Source: Prosthecobacter sp. (GTDB taxonomy: Bacteria; Verrucomicrobiota; Verrucomicrobiia; Verrucomicrobiales; Verrucomicrobiaceae). From it: DNA of 64,000 nt. Location: contig NZ_JAGRPF010000149.1 in assembly GCF_020439865.1 (NCBI RefSeq), forward strand, positions 17,108 to 81,107. Reading direction: 5' to 3'. Below are positions 25,693-35,083 of the stretch, piece by piece. The position numbers and the translations under genes were made by a program. The notes under the pieces were generated by a model. The model saw only the letters and a program-made list of their open reading frames with translations. It was not told the origin of the DNA and searched no databases. Position 1 is the stretch's first letter; each line of letters opens with the position of its first letter.

Positions 25693-25833
25693 GACACAGG
25701 ATAAAAGCGGGCACGGGAAGAACAGCAACCGTTTCACACCAGCGGCTATCCGTCGTCCACCCTCCACCGCCCCATTTTCCTCCCCCTCCGGCGTTGACCA
25801 CGAGCCCCCGCTTGGCATAAGCAGAGGTTCCCC

Positions 25834-28221
25834 ATGTCCCAAGCCGTCTTCCGCACCATCCCCCTCCGCGACCTCACCGCCGACCAGCTTCTTGACCTCT
25901 CGAAGCGCATGAAGCTCTCGCTTTCCAAAGCGGACATGCTCGCCGTGCAGAAGATCTTCCAGGACGAGGGCCGCGATCCCACGGACGTCGAGATGGAAGT
26001 CGTCGCCCAGACCTGGAGCGAGCACTGCAAGCACCGCATCTTCGGCGCGAAGATTTATCACACGCTCAACGGCCAGCAGGAGGTCGTGGACGGCCTCTTC
26101 AAGACCTACATCCGCAACGTCACCGAGGAGATCTGCAAAACAAAGCCCGACTTCGTGCTCAGCGCCTTCGAGGACAACGCGGGCTTCGTGAAGCTCGACG
26201 ACGACAAGGCCGTCTGCCTCAAAGTGGAGACGCACAACCACCCCAGCGCCATCGAGCCCTACGCAGGTGCGAACACCGGCCTCGGCGGCGTGATCCGCGA
26301 CATCCTCGGCGCAGGCAAAGGCGCGAAGCCGGTCGCCTCCATCGACGTGTTCTGCTTCGGCCCGCCCGATATCGAGCAGGAAGACATCAAGGCCAAGGAC
26401 GTCATCCATCCGCTCGGCGTCATGCGCGGTGTCGTTCGCGGCGTGCGCGACTACGGCAACCGCATGGGCATCCCCACGGTGAACGGCGCGATCCAGTTCG
26501 ACGACACCTTCATCTACAATCCCCTCGTCTTCTGCGGCACCGCCGGCATCATCCCGATCAAGGACATCGCCAAGGAAGTGAAGCCCGGCCATCTGCTCAT
26601 CGCTGCGGGCGGCCGCACCGGCAAGGACGGCCTCAAAGGCGCCACCTTCTCTTCCGCCGAGCTCACCACCGACTCGCACGAGGAAGACCAGACCGCCGTG
26701 CAGATCGGCAATCCCATCGAAGAAAAGAAAGCCGCCGATTTCGTGCTCGCCGCACGAGAGAAGGGCCTCATTCAATTCGTCACTGACTGCGGGGCGGGTG
26801 GTTTCAGTTCCGCTGCGGGTGAAATGCTGCGCGAGACTGGCGGCGAAGTGTGGCTGGAAAATGCACCGCTCAAAGCCCCCGATCTCGAAAGCTGGCAGGT
26901 CTTCATCAGCGAATCCCAGGAGCGCATGGTCATCGCCATCGAGGAAAAAGATCTCGAGGCGATGCACGAGCTCGCCGCGATTTATCAGACCGAACTCTGC
27001 GTGCTCGCGAAGGCCGACGGCTCGCAGCGCCTCAAGGTCATGCACCACGGCACCACCGTGTGCGACATGCACGTCGCCGCGCTACACGAGGCCCCGCGCC
27101 GTGAGATGCGTGCCAAGTGGCGTGCGCCTGCCGATGTGAAGCCCACCGTGCCCGTGCGTCCCGAGTCGTGGACTGACACGCTCAAGACCCTGCTCTCTGA
27201 CTTCTCCATCGTCTCCCGCGAACCCGTCATCCGCGAATACGACCACGAAGTGCAGGGCAACACCGTCCTCAAGCCGCTCGCCGGTGCCGCCGGTGACGCG
27301 CCACAGGACGGCAGCGTCATTCGCGTGGACAACAGCAACCAGCTTGTCTCCCTCGCCTGCGCCTTGCTTCCCGAGTGGGGCAAAACCGACCCGCATCTCA
27401 TGGGCCGCGCCGTCGTCGATGAGTGCGTGCGCCAGCTCGTCGCCATGGGGTCGAATCCCGACCGCATCGCCATCCTCGACAACTTCTGCATGGGCAATCC
27501 CGACAACGAGCGCGAGCTCGGCGCCCTCGTCGAATGCACCAAGGGCATGGCCAAGGCCGCCCTCGCCTATGGCGCTCCCTTCGTCTCCGGCAAGGACAGC
27601 TTTTACAACTACTTCGTCACCGACGAAGGCCCCGTCTCCATCCCCGTCACGCTTCTGCTCAGCGGCTTCGGCATCGTGGAAGATGCGAAGCACGTCGTCG
27701 GCGCCTCCCTGCGCCACGTCGGCAGCAAGATCGCCATCCTTGGCAAGGCCAGCACCGGTCTGCGCGGCAGCATCGTCGCCAAATACACCCAGGGCATCGG
27801 CATGGACGCCGGTCCGTCCTTCGACGAAGCCGAAAGCATGGCCGCGTATCGCCGCTACTTCGATCTCGTCAAACAGGGCGCCGTGCTCAGTGCTCACGAC
27901 ATCGGTGAAGGCGGCCTCGCCGTCGCGCTCGCCGAAATGACCTTCAGCGGCAAAGCCGGCCTCCGCATCGCCACGGACAAGATGCCCGCCGCCAGCGGCC
28001 TCACCACCGCCGAACTCCTCTTCGGCGAGACACCCGGCCGCATCCTCGTCGAGATCGCCCCTGAAAACGTCGCCGCCGCCGAAGCCGCCGGCCTCGTCAT
28101 CATCGGCGAAGCCACCCGCGACCCCTACCTCTACATCTCCCACAACGGCACCACCCTCATCGACGCCAAAGCCGATCAGCTCAAGCCGCTGTGGAAGGAC
28201 GGGCTGGTGAAGTATTATTGA
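25834..28221 (+). CDS. purL: phosphoribosylformylglycinamidine synthase subunit PurL
   Basis: A 795-residue small-type PurL, which makes FGAM from FGAR using ATP and ammonia delivered by PurQ/PurS in purine synthesis. TWSEHCKHR holds the catalytic-site histidine, VETHNHPSAIEPYAGANTGL the ATP and magnesium site, and DCGAGGFSSA and ISAHDIGEGGL-like (LSAHDIGEGGLAVALAEM) the later PurM-like halves. It is divergent from the Tm-1-like gene across 141 bases. PurQ and PurS are not in the window. Confidence 0.96.
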   Translation: MSQAVFRTIPLRDLTADQLLDLSKRMKLSLSKADMLAVQKIFQDEGRDPTDVEMEVVAQTWSEHCKHRIFGAKIYHTLNGQQEVVDGLFKTYIRNVTEEICKTKPDFVLSAFEDNAGFVKLDDDKAVCLKVETHNHPSAIEPYAGANTGLGGVIRDILGAGKGAKPVASIDVFCFGPPDIEQEDIKAKDVIHPLGVMRGVVRGVRDYGNRMGIPTVNGAIQFDDTFIYNPLVFCGTAGIIPIKDIAKEVKPGHLLIAAGGRTGKDGLKGATFSSAELTTDSHEEDQTAVQIGNPIEEKKAADFVLAAREKGLIQFVTDCGAGGFSSAAGEMLRETGGEVWLENAPLKAPDLESWQVFISESQERMVIAIEEKDLEAMHELAAIYQTELCVLAKADGSQRLKVMHHGTTVCDMHVAALHEAPRREMRAKWRAPADVKPTVPVRPESWTDTLKTLLSDFSIVSREPVIREYDHEVQGNTVLKPLAGAAGDAPQDGSVIRVDNSNQLVSLACALLPEWGKTDPHLMGRAVVDECVRQLVAMGSNPDRIAILDNFCMGNPDNERELGALVECTKGMAKAALAYGAPFVSGKDSFYNYFVTDEGPVSIPVTLLLSGFGIVEDAKHVVGASLRHVGSKIAILGKASTGLRGSIVAKYTQGIGMDAGPSFDEAESMAAYRRYFDLVKQGAVLSAHDIGEGGLAVALAEMTFSGKAGLRIATDKMPAASGLTTAELLFGETPGRILVEIAPENVAAAEAAGLVIIGEATRDPYLYISHNGTTLIDAKADQLKPLWKDGLVKYY

Positions 28222-28273
28222 AGTCCCAATCCGACGCCTGTAAAAGGAGGTTCGGGCCAACCGTACCGACTGC

Positions 28274-29830
28274 ATGCAACGCCTGGTTGTTTGTCTTCTG
28301 GCCATTACTTCCGCCGCACTGGCGGAGGAGGCGAAGCTGGCTCCGAAAATCGATGCGCTGTTGTCGAAGAGCGAAAAGGCAGCGCCCGCGGATGATGCGG
28401 AGTTGCTGCGCCGCGTGTGGCTGGACTTTGACGGTGGCATCCCGACTGCGGAAGAGGCGCTGTCTTTTCTAGCGGACAAGTCGGCAGATAAACGGTCACG
28501 CTTGATCGACCGGCTCATCGACGCGCCGCGCTTCGCGGAGCGCATGGCGGAGGCGTTTCATGTGATGCTGATGGAACGCCGCGGTGAGAATGAAGCGTGG
28601 AAGACATGGCTGGTGGAGAGCTTCAAGACGAACAAGCCCTGGGACGCGATGGTGCGCGAGATGCTGGCACCAGATTTCCTCAACGAACAGCAGCGCGGCG
28701 CGGGCTACTTCATCACACGCCGCCTGGAGAAGGTGGGGCAGCAGGACACCGACTATCCGGGCCTCACACGCGACGTGGGGCGCATGTTCATGGGCATCGA
28801 TTTGCAATGCTGCCAGTGCCACCGGCACCTGAGCGTGACGGACTACAAGCAGATCGACTTCAACGGCCTCTACACCGTGTATCAAAACCTCAAGCTCCAG
28901 CCGGTGGACGACAAGCACAAGACACCGTGGGTGAGCGAAGGACTCATCGCGGCGAAGTATGAGTTCGTCTCCGTGTTCACCGACAAGAAGGAGCAGACGG
29001 CGCCGCGCATCCCGTTTGGCGAGGAGGTGATGATTCCAGTCTCGACCGGCGATGACGGATGGCTCGTCAAACCGGACCGCAAGACGAAGGAAGTGGGCCA
29101 GCCGAAGTTCAGCCCGCTGCGCGAGATCGCCCAGCGCGTGCCTGCGCCGGAGAACGCGCTGTTTGCGAAGAACATCGCCAACCGCGTGTGGTGGCTGCTC
29201 AACGGCAAGGGCATCGTCGAGCCGCTCGATCTGCACCACACCGAGAATCCGCCGAGCCATCCGGAGTTGCTCGAACTCCTCGGCAAGGAGCTCACCGCGC
29301 ATCATTTCGACCTGCGCTGGCTCATCCGCGAGATCGCGCTGACGAAACATTACCAGCGCGCCGGTGCCACGCAGCGCCATCTCATCGCCGAGCAGCAACT
29401 GCGCGCCTTCCTCGCCGCCACGGGCGAGCGCGAACGCCTCGAGAAGAACAAGAAACCCGACGCGGCCGTCGATGCGCAGAAGTACAGCCTCGCCGATTTC
29501 GAAAAAGCCTTCGCCGCCGCGCTGGCGAATCCGGCAAAGGAACCCGAGCTCGCCGCCAATCCCTCGCTGCGCAGCGCGCTGTTCCTGCGCAACAGCGACC
29601 ACGTGCAGTGGGCGCTCAAACCGCGTGAAGGCAATTTGATCGACCAACTCTCGAAGCAAAGCGATCCCGCCGACGATCTCTATCTCACCGTCCTCACCCG
29701 CCTTCCGGATGCTGACGAAAAAGCAGAACTCGCCGCATGGCTGGCGAAGCACGCTGACAACAAGGCGCAGGCTTTGAGCGATTATGCATGGGCCCTGCTC
29801 AGCTCGACCGAATTCTTCGTGAATCACTGA
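28274..29830 (+). CDS. secreted DUF1549/DUF1553 protein without PSCyt1 domain
   Basis: A 518-residue protein with a signal peptide (RLVVCLLAITSAALA). The DUF1549 part begins ELLRRVWLDFDGGIPTAEE and holds a cysteine motif CCQCHRH at residues 179-185, which could bind haem or metal. DUF1553 is recognised by NIANRVWWLLNGKGIVEP and HHTENPPSHPELLELLGKEL. The N-terminal cytochrome domain of the two large homologues in this window is missing. An AAGGAGG sequence lies about 23 bases before the ATG, too far for normal spacing. DUF1501 and WD40 genes follow. Confidence 0.85.
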   Translation: MQRLVVCLLAITSAALAEEAKLAPKIDALLSKSEKAAPADDAELLRRVWLDFDGGIPTAEEALSFLADKSADKRSRLIDRLIDAPRFAERMAEAFHVMLMERRGENEAWKTWLVESFKTNKPWDAMVREMLAPDFLNEQQRGAGYFITRRLEKVGQQDTDYPGLTRDVGRMFMGIDLQCCQCHRHLSVTDYKQIDFNGLYTVYQNLKLQPVDDKHKTPWVSEGLIAAKYEFVSVFTDKKEQTAPRIPFGEEVMIPVSTGDDGWLVKPDRKTKEVGQPKFSPLREIAQRVPAPENALFAKNIANRVWWLLNGKGIVEPLDLHHTENPPSHPELLELLGKELTAHHFDLRWLIREIALTKHYQRAGATQRHLIAEQQLRAFLAATGERERLEKNKKPDAAVDAQKYSLADFEKAFAAALANPAKEPELAANPSLRSALFLRNSDHVQWALKPREGNLIDQLSKQSDPADDLYLTVLTRLPDADEKAELAAWLAKHADNKAQALSDYAWALLSSTEFFVNH

Positions 29831-29831
29831 C

Positions 29832-29866
29832 CATTCGGCATTCCGCATTCGCCATTCGTCATTTCA
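29832..29866. repeat. 7-bp CATTCGN tandem repeat, copy 2
   Basis: Five consecutive 7-mers: CATTCGG, CATTCCG, CATTCGC, CATTCGT, CATTTCA, ending four bases before the DUF1501 start. They fill the whole spacer after the preceding stop codon and match the repeats at 12962-12989. Confidence 0.7.
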
Positions 29867-29869
29867 ATC

Positions 29870-31126
29870 ATGAATCCCCTTTGCACACCTCGTGAGCACA
29901 GCCTTTCACGTCGGGCCTTTCTCGGCGGTGGGCTGAGCCTGCTGGCGTCGCCGGTGCTCGCAGAGGCGATGCGGCAGAAGGACAAGCAGGTGCTCTTTGT
30001 GTGGCTCGACGGCGGACTGTCGCAGCTAGAGTCATGGGATCCGAAACCGAACACGGAGTTCGGCGGCCCTTTCCGCAGCATCAAGACGAGCGTGCCGGGT
30101 GTTCACTTCTGCGAGCTAATGCCGAAGCTCGCCAAGCAGGCGCACAAACTCTGCGTGGTGCGCAGCATGTGCACGAAGGACAACGCACACTCCTCCGGCG
30201 TGGACCGCATCCAGCGCGGCGATCCAAAGAACCGCGGCGTGCCGTATCCGCACTTCGGCGCGGGTGTGGCGAAGCTGCTGGGACCGGGCGCGAGCGGACT
30301 GCCGCCTTATGTGTGGATCAAGCCGGGCAGCGGCGGCTTCCGCGCGGAAGACGCAGGCTTCCTCGGGCCAAAATACGGCTCCCTCGCCTTCGGCGACGGC
30401 AAACCACCGGACAATCTGCTGCGCCATCCCGACATCACCGCCGAGCAGAACGCAGCGCGCACCGAACTGCGGACGATGCTCGACAAACGCTTCGCCGCGA
30501 AACGCGACAAGCGCGTCGTGGAGGCGAATGCGTCCGTCTTTGACATGGCGGAGAAGCTCATGGCACGCGCCGACATCTTTGACACCACGAAGCTGCCTGA
30601 ACGTGATCGCGAACGCTATGGACGGCATGATTTCGGCCAGCACATGCTTGTGGCGCGGCAGATGCTGGAGGCCGGAGTGCGTTTCGTCAAAGTGACGAGC
30701 TATGGCTGGGACACGCACGGCGATCACTTCAATTCGCAAACGACAATGATCCCGAAGTTCGACCAGGCCTTCAGCGCAATGCTTGAGGATCTCGAAGCCA
30801 GCGGACTGCTGAAGACGACGCTCGTCATCTGCCTGAGCGAGTTCGGCCGCACACCGCGCATCAACGGCCATGTGGGCCGCGATCACTGGCCGGAGGCGTG
30901 GAGCATCGCGATGGCAGGCCACGGCGTGAAGCATGGACTGGTCATCGGCGAGACAAACGAACGCGGCACCGAGGTGAAGTCGCAACCTTACGACATCGGC
31001 GCCGCCTTCCACACCTGGTATCAGGCGCTGGGCATCGACTCGCACCACACGGAGTTCGACAACGCAGGACAGCCGCTGCCGATCGCGCACGACGAGATGA
31101 TGCAAATCAAGGAGGCGCTGGCGTGA
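29870..31126 (+). CDS. DUF1501 protein with Tat signal
   Basis: A 418-residue sulfatase-fold protein of the DUF1501 family. The twin-arginine signal is SLSRRAFLGGGLSLLASPV (Arg14-Arg15). The first conserved block VLFVWLDGGLSQLESWDPKP is followed by HFCELMPKLAKQAHKLCVVR and, near the C-terminus, LVICLSEFGRTPRINGHVGR, then DHWP. Members are exported folded and are typically encoded beside DUF1549/DUF1553 proteins, as here. Their substrate is unknown. The stop overlaps the start of the WD40 gene by one base. Confidence 0.9.
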   Translation: MNPLCTPREHSLSRRAFLGGGLSLLASPVLAEAMRQKDKQVLFVWLDGGLSQLESWDPKPNTEFGGPFRSIKTSVPGVHFCELMPKLAKQAHKLCVVRSMCTKDNAHSSGVDRIQRGDPKNRGVPYPHFGAGVAKLLGPGASGLPPYVWIKPGSGGFRAEDAGFLGPKYGSLAFGDGKPPDNLLRHPDITAEQNAARTELRTMLDKRFAAKRDKRVVEANASVFDMAEKLMARADIFDTTKLPERDRERYGRHDFGQHMLVARQMLEAGVRFVKVTSYGWDTHGDHFNSQTTMIPKFDQAFSAMLEDLEASGLLKTTLVICLSEFGRTPRINGHVGRDHWPEAWSIAMAGHGVKHGLVIGETNERGTEVKSQPYDIGAAFHTWYQALGIDSHHTEFDNAGQPLPIAHDEMMQIKEALA

Positions 31127-32139
31127 TGAAACTGGAGCCCAAACAGATCGCCGAATTCAAATCCGAGCGCCAGATCAGCGCGGCGAGATTCAGCGCGGAT
31201 GGTTCCATGCTCGCGGCGGCCGGTTACGAGCCCGCGGTGCGGCGCTGGTCGTTCGATGGCAAAGATTTGACTCCCCAGCCCTCGCTGAATGGCTTTCACG
31301 GCTACACCACAGCATTGGTGTTTCATCCAGCAAAGCCCATCCTGTTCGCTGCGGACTCATGGGGACAACTCGCCTGCTTCGAAGGCGAGAAGGCGTTGTG
31401 GCGGAATGAAACAGCGCACGACGGATGGTTGCGGCAGATTGCAGTTTCAAATGTTGGCAGCCGCATCGCGACCTGCGGCAAAGATGGATTCGTGCGCGTT
31501 TGGGATGCCGCCACCGGCAAGAAACTAGTCGAGCATCACGCCGAAGAGGACGTCTATGCGCTGACGATGAGCGATGGCATCACGTTCGGCGACATGCGCG
31601 GGCGGATCGAGACATGGGATTTGAATTTGAAGAAGAAGCAGAAGTCCTTCGACGGCTCGGCGCTCTATAAGCTCGACCGCATCCAGGATCTCGGCGGCCT
31701 GCGCGTGCTGATGCACATCGATGAAGGCAAGACCCTGCTCGCCGCCGGCACGACTCCACAGAACGGCGCGACGCCGCAAAGCATCCCGACGATCCTGTTC
31801 TTCGACACTGCCACGGGCAAGCTCAGCAAGACCGTCACGCATGGCACGAACAAGGAAGGCTATGTGCAGGATCTCGTACAGCATCCATCAGGATGCCTGA
31901 TGGCCGTGAGTGCCGGCACACCCGGCAGCGGGCAGTTGTTCCTCGTCGATCCCGCGGAGAAGGAAGCGTTTCACGAGAACAAGAAAATGGCCAACTGCCA
32001 CGCGCTGGCGCTGCATCCCGACGGAAAACATTTCATCGTGACTTCAACGAACCGCGACAGCAACGGCAATGGCAAGTCACTCGCCAAGGACGGCAGCTAC
32101 AAGACGAACACGTCACCGCTGCATCTGTTCGAGCTTTGA
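31126..32139 (+). CDS. WD40 repeat protein
   Basis: A 337-residue beta-propeller protein. Repeats are visible as ISAARFSADGSMLAAAGYEP, VSNVGSRIATCGKDGFVRVW with DAATGKKL, and CHALALHPDGKHFIVTSTN, with weaker blades between. There is no signal peptide, although the two upstream partners are exported, so it may be cytoplasmic or its leader may be unusual. The ATG at 31126 overlaps the DUF1501 stop (TGATG). WD40 proteins commonly accompany these gene pairs in Planctomycetes and Verrucomicrobia. Confidence 0.85.
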   Translation: MKLEPKQIAEFKSERQISAARFSADGSMLAAAGYEPAVRRWSFDGKDLTPQPSLNGFHGYTTALVFHPAKPILFAADSWGQLACFEGEKALWRNETAHDGWLRQIAVSNVGSRIATCGKDGFVRVWDAATGKKLVEHHAEEDVYALTMSDGITFGDMRGRIETWDLNLKKKQKSFDGSALYKLDRIQDLGGLRVLMHIDEGKTLLAAGTTPQNGATPQSIPTILFFDTATGKLSKTVTHGTNKEGYVQDLVQHPSGCLMAVSAGTPGSGQLFLVDPAEKEAFHENKKMANCHALALHPDGKHFIVTSTNRDSNGNGKSLAKDGSYKTNTSPLHLFEL

Positions 32140-32148
32140 TCGCCGCAA

Positions 32149-34125
32149 TCAGCGGCCTCCGCGTTTCTGCGCCAATGCCGTCTCGGCGGCGATGATCATC
32201 TCTTTCAGCTGCGGGTCTTCGGGCAGAACGCTGGCAGCGTGATGCAGATGATCGAGCGCACGGTGCGGCAGGCCCGTCTGCATGTAAACCAGAGCCAGCG
32301 CCTTGCGCGTCTGGGGGTCATCGGGAGCCGCTTCAATGATCGATCGGAACACAGAGACAGCGTCGTCATAGCGGCCCACGCCTGCGAGCCCGAGGCCGAG
32401 GGTGAAGGCCACCGGCGGCTTGGAGGCCGCGGTCTGGTCCAGTTTGATGAGCTCGATGGTAGTGTCGAGGGACTCCTTGGGCCTGTTCAGACGAAGAAGA
32501 GAGTTGGAGAGATTGAGCAGCCCGTTTTGAAAACGCGGCTCGACCTTGAGCGCTTCCTGAAAGCACTTCACGGCCTTCTCATCCTTTCCGGAGTCCGAAT
32601 AGGCCGCACCCAGATTTCCCCAGGTGCGATACTTGCCTGGGCTCTTGGCCACGGTGTCCTCCCACAGGCTCTCCCGGGTGCGCCAGACCTCGTTGCGCAC
32701 GCAGGTGGCCCAGGAAAGAGCCACCACGCAAAGTCCGGCCACGGTAGGAACAGCCGCACGGTGCAGCTTGAAGCGCACATTCGCACTCCTCAGCAAGTCC
32801 AGCAGACAAGCGATGAGAATGAAGATGCCGATGGAGGGCATGTAGGAGCGGTGCTCCGCCACGAAGTCAGGAAGAGGGACCATTCCCGAGGACACGAACA
32901 CGGTGGCAAAAAACCAGACCACGCACGCAAAGCCCAGCACCACGCGAACGTCTCCGCGGAACCGCCGGAACAGATACCAGGCCGAGCCGATGAATGCGGT
33001 GAGGAAGGCCAGCGCGATCAGAACGGGCCCCTGCACGAGCGATTCGTATTGGGGCCACTCGGGATCGATGTTGAGGCCGGTGGGCCAGACAAACAGCCTC
33101 AGATAATGAGCCACCACCGTGATTTCGGTCACGATGTAGTGCCAGTGGTTCAGCGGCGCGTCCCGGGAGTTCACGATGTTCATCGCCGCATGAACATCCA
33201 GACCTCCTTGCTGTGCCGCCGCGGTGGCAAACACCAGGATCGGAATAAGCGGCATGCAAAGCAGCAGCGGCAGCGCCCGCATCACCGCCGGGCGCAGCTT
33301 GGTTCCCCGCACCAGCCAGTCCAGCATCAGCGCCAGCAGCGGCACCATGAAGCCGTTCTCCTTGGTCTGCATCGCCAATAAAACCGCCACCACCGAACCG
33401 CCACGCAAGAGCCACACACCGGCGCGCGACGAGGCCGACAGGGACAGGAAATACAGCCAAAGGCTCAGAAGGGAGAACATCGCCGCCATCGAGGTGAAAC
33501 GCTGAACGATGTAGGTGACGGACTCGACCGCGAGCGGATGCGCCGCAAAAAGGAGCGCCGAAGTCGCTGCGATGAACATCACCGAGCCCTGTTTCAAGCT
33601 CGCGGTCTTCTCCCCGCATCTCAGCAGCACGCTTATCAAGGCATACACCAGGATCGAATTGAAGGCGTGGATGACGACGTTGACCAAACGAAACCAGCGT
33701 GGATTGAAGTCATCCAGCATGTAGTTGAGGTAGAAGCTGGCATAGGCCACCGGACGCAGGATGGCATTTACCGCATAGTCAGGATCTGAACCCATCACCG
33801 CCGGACGGTTGGCGAACTCCTTGAAGTCCTTCAGGTAGTCAAAGCTGGCACCATCACGGAAAAAGGGATTGTCCTTCAGGTAAGTGTGGTCATCAAAAGC
33901 CAGGGGAAAGTCCGCAGTCCAGACATAAAGACCGGCGCAGAGACCCGCCAGCAGCACTGCCACCATGGCATGAACCCACTTCTTAGACAAAGTTGAACCG
34001 GCTGCTTCAGGCTGACTACGCGCAAAGATGACTTCCGGCTCAAGAGCAGCAGTTTCAGGCTCGTGAGAGCTGCTTGATGTCACAGAATTGGGTGTTTGGT
34101 GCTTGTTGCGGCGGCGCTTTGACAT
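32149..34125 (-). CDS. TMTC-like polytopic membrane protein with TPR repeats
   Basis: A 658-residue protein. After a basic N-terminus (MSKRRRNKHQ) come about nine transmembrane helices with a large early periplasmic loop (FDDHTYLKDNPFF and NAILRPVAYASFYLNYML), as in O-mannosyltransferase-like TMTC proteins. C-terminal TPR units follow (WGNLGAAYSDSGKDEKAVKC, then FQEALKVEPRFQNGLLNLSN, and others). It may transfer a sugar to secreted proteins. The ATG at 34125 with GGGAAAAC upstream is preferred over a start 93 bases earlier. A 280-base gap before it shows no other gene and no strong promoter. Confidence 0.8.
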   Translation of the reverse strand: MSKRRRNKHQTPNSVTSSSSHEPETAALEPEVIFARSQPEAAGSTLSKKWVHAMVAVLLAGLCAGLYVWTADFPLAFDDHTYLKDNPFFRDGASFDYLKDFKEFANRPAVMGSDPDYAVNAILRPVAYASFYLNYMLDDFNPRWFRLVNVVIHAFNSILVYALISVLLRCGEKTASLKQGSVMFIAATSALLFAAHPLAVESVTYIVQRFTSMAAMFSLLSLWLYFLSLSASSRAGVWLLRGGSVVAVLLAMQTKENGFMVPLLALMLDWLVRGTKLRPAVMRALPLLLCMPLIPILVFATAAAQQGGLDVHAAMNIVNSRDAPLNHWHYIVTEITVVAHYLRLFVWPTGLNIDPEWPQYESLVQGPVLIALAFLTAFIGSAWYLFRRFRGDVRVVLGFACVVWFFATVFVSSGMVPLPDFVAEHRSYMPSIGIFILIACLLDLLRSANVRFKLHRAAVPTVAGLCVVALSWATCVRNEVWRTRESLWEDTVAKSPGKYRTWGNLGAAYSDSGKDEKAVKCFQEALKVEPRFQNGLLNLSNSLLRLNRPKESLDTTIELIKLDQTAASKPPVAFTLGLGLAGVGRYDDAVSVFRSIIEAAPDDPQTRKALALVYMQTGLPHRALDHLHHAASVLPEDPQLKEMIIAAETALAQKRGGR

Positions 34126-34405
34126 GTTTTCCCAATGGCTAAATTTAATTCGAAGCGATTGTGCCGTGAAGCGTCCCTTGAAGGCAAGACACAAGGCCTG
34201 TGGCGCCCACGACCACAACGCGGTCTTTTGTTGGCAAAATGACCTAGGCCATGTATGAAAGCCTCAGTTGCGCGAAGGAATCTCACGGGAACAACAGCCG
34301 TAGAAGCGTCCTGAGGTGCCACACGTCTCGAAGCGCCAACCACTACCTGATTGTTCTCGTCACACGGATGCGGCGTGACGCCCGGTTTTCAACAACGGTC
34401 CGGAT

Positions 34406-35083
34406 TCAGGCCCCGTGGTCCCGCACCCACTGACCGGCGCGCAGGTACAACTCGGCGGCACTGCGCAATTGCAGTTTCTCCTTGATGCGGGCCCGGTAGG
34501 TTTCGACCGTGGACTCGCCCAAATTGAGCGTCTGGGCGATGTCGCGCGTGCTCCTCCCACGGCCAAGCATCTGAAACACCTCCAGTTCACGGTCGGCAAG
34601 CGTCTCCAAGCCGGCGAGTTCTGAGTTTCCCCGCTTCTGAGTCATGCGTTCGAGCAGTTTCGCGGTCATCTGCCGGCTCGCATACACCTCTCCTTTCATC
34701 ACGCAGCGGATGGCCTGGATCACCTCCGTCGAAGCTTCGTTCTTGGTGATGTAACCCTTGGCACCTGCGCGCAGGGCACGCTCGGCGTAGAGTTCCTCAT
34801 CATGCATGGAGAGAACGAGCACGTTGATGTCCAGCCCCTGTGCCTTGATGTCCTTGAGCAGTTCCAGGCCGCTGGACCCTCGCAGGGTGATGTCCACGAT
34901 GGCAATGTCGGGCTGCGTTTCATGGATCAGCCGCATCGCATCACGGATGTTGTCCGCCTCGCCACAGACGGACATGCCGAGGTCGCGATCGATTAGCTGG
35001 CCGAGATGTTCGCGGAACATGGGATGATCCTCGACGAGGAGCACCTTGTACCCGTTGGCGGATTTTCCTTCAGTTGTCTTCAT
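34406..35083 (-). CDS. NarL/FixJ-family response regulator
   Basis: A 225-residue regulator. Residues about 12-130 form the receiver domain with acidic pocket VEDH, phospho-acceptor Asp64 (IAIVDITLRGSSG) and the later Ser/Lys positions (LVLSMHD, GYITK). Residues about 160-215 are a LuxR-type helix-turn-helix (LADRELEVFQMLGRGRSTRD, then TLNLGESTVETYRARIKEKL). The ATG at 35083 overlaps the histidine kinase by 14 bases. It is the last gene of the six-gene glycan operon. Confidence 0.92.
   Translation of the reverse strand: MKTTEGKSANGYKVLLVEDHPMFREHLGQLIDRDLGMSVCGEADNIRDAMRLIHETQPDIAIVDITLRGSSGLELLKDIKAQGLDINVLVLSMHDEELYAERALRAGAKGYITKNEASTEVIQAIRCVMKGEVYASRQMTAKLLERMTQKRGNSELAGLETLADRELEVFQMLGRGRSTRDIAQTLNLGESTVETYRARIKEKLQLRSAAELYLRAGQWVRDHGA

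Noticed and set aside
34361..34394. Terminator after the response regulator
   Set aside because: A CGTCAC/GTGACG stem with an 11-base loop is present but lacks a T-run on the minus strand.
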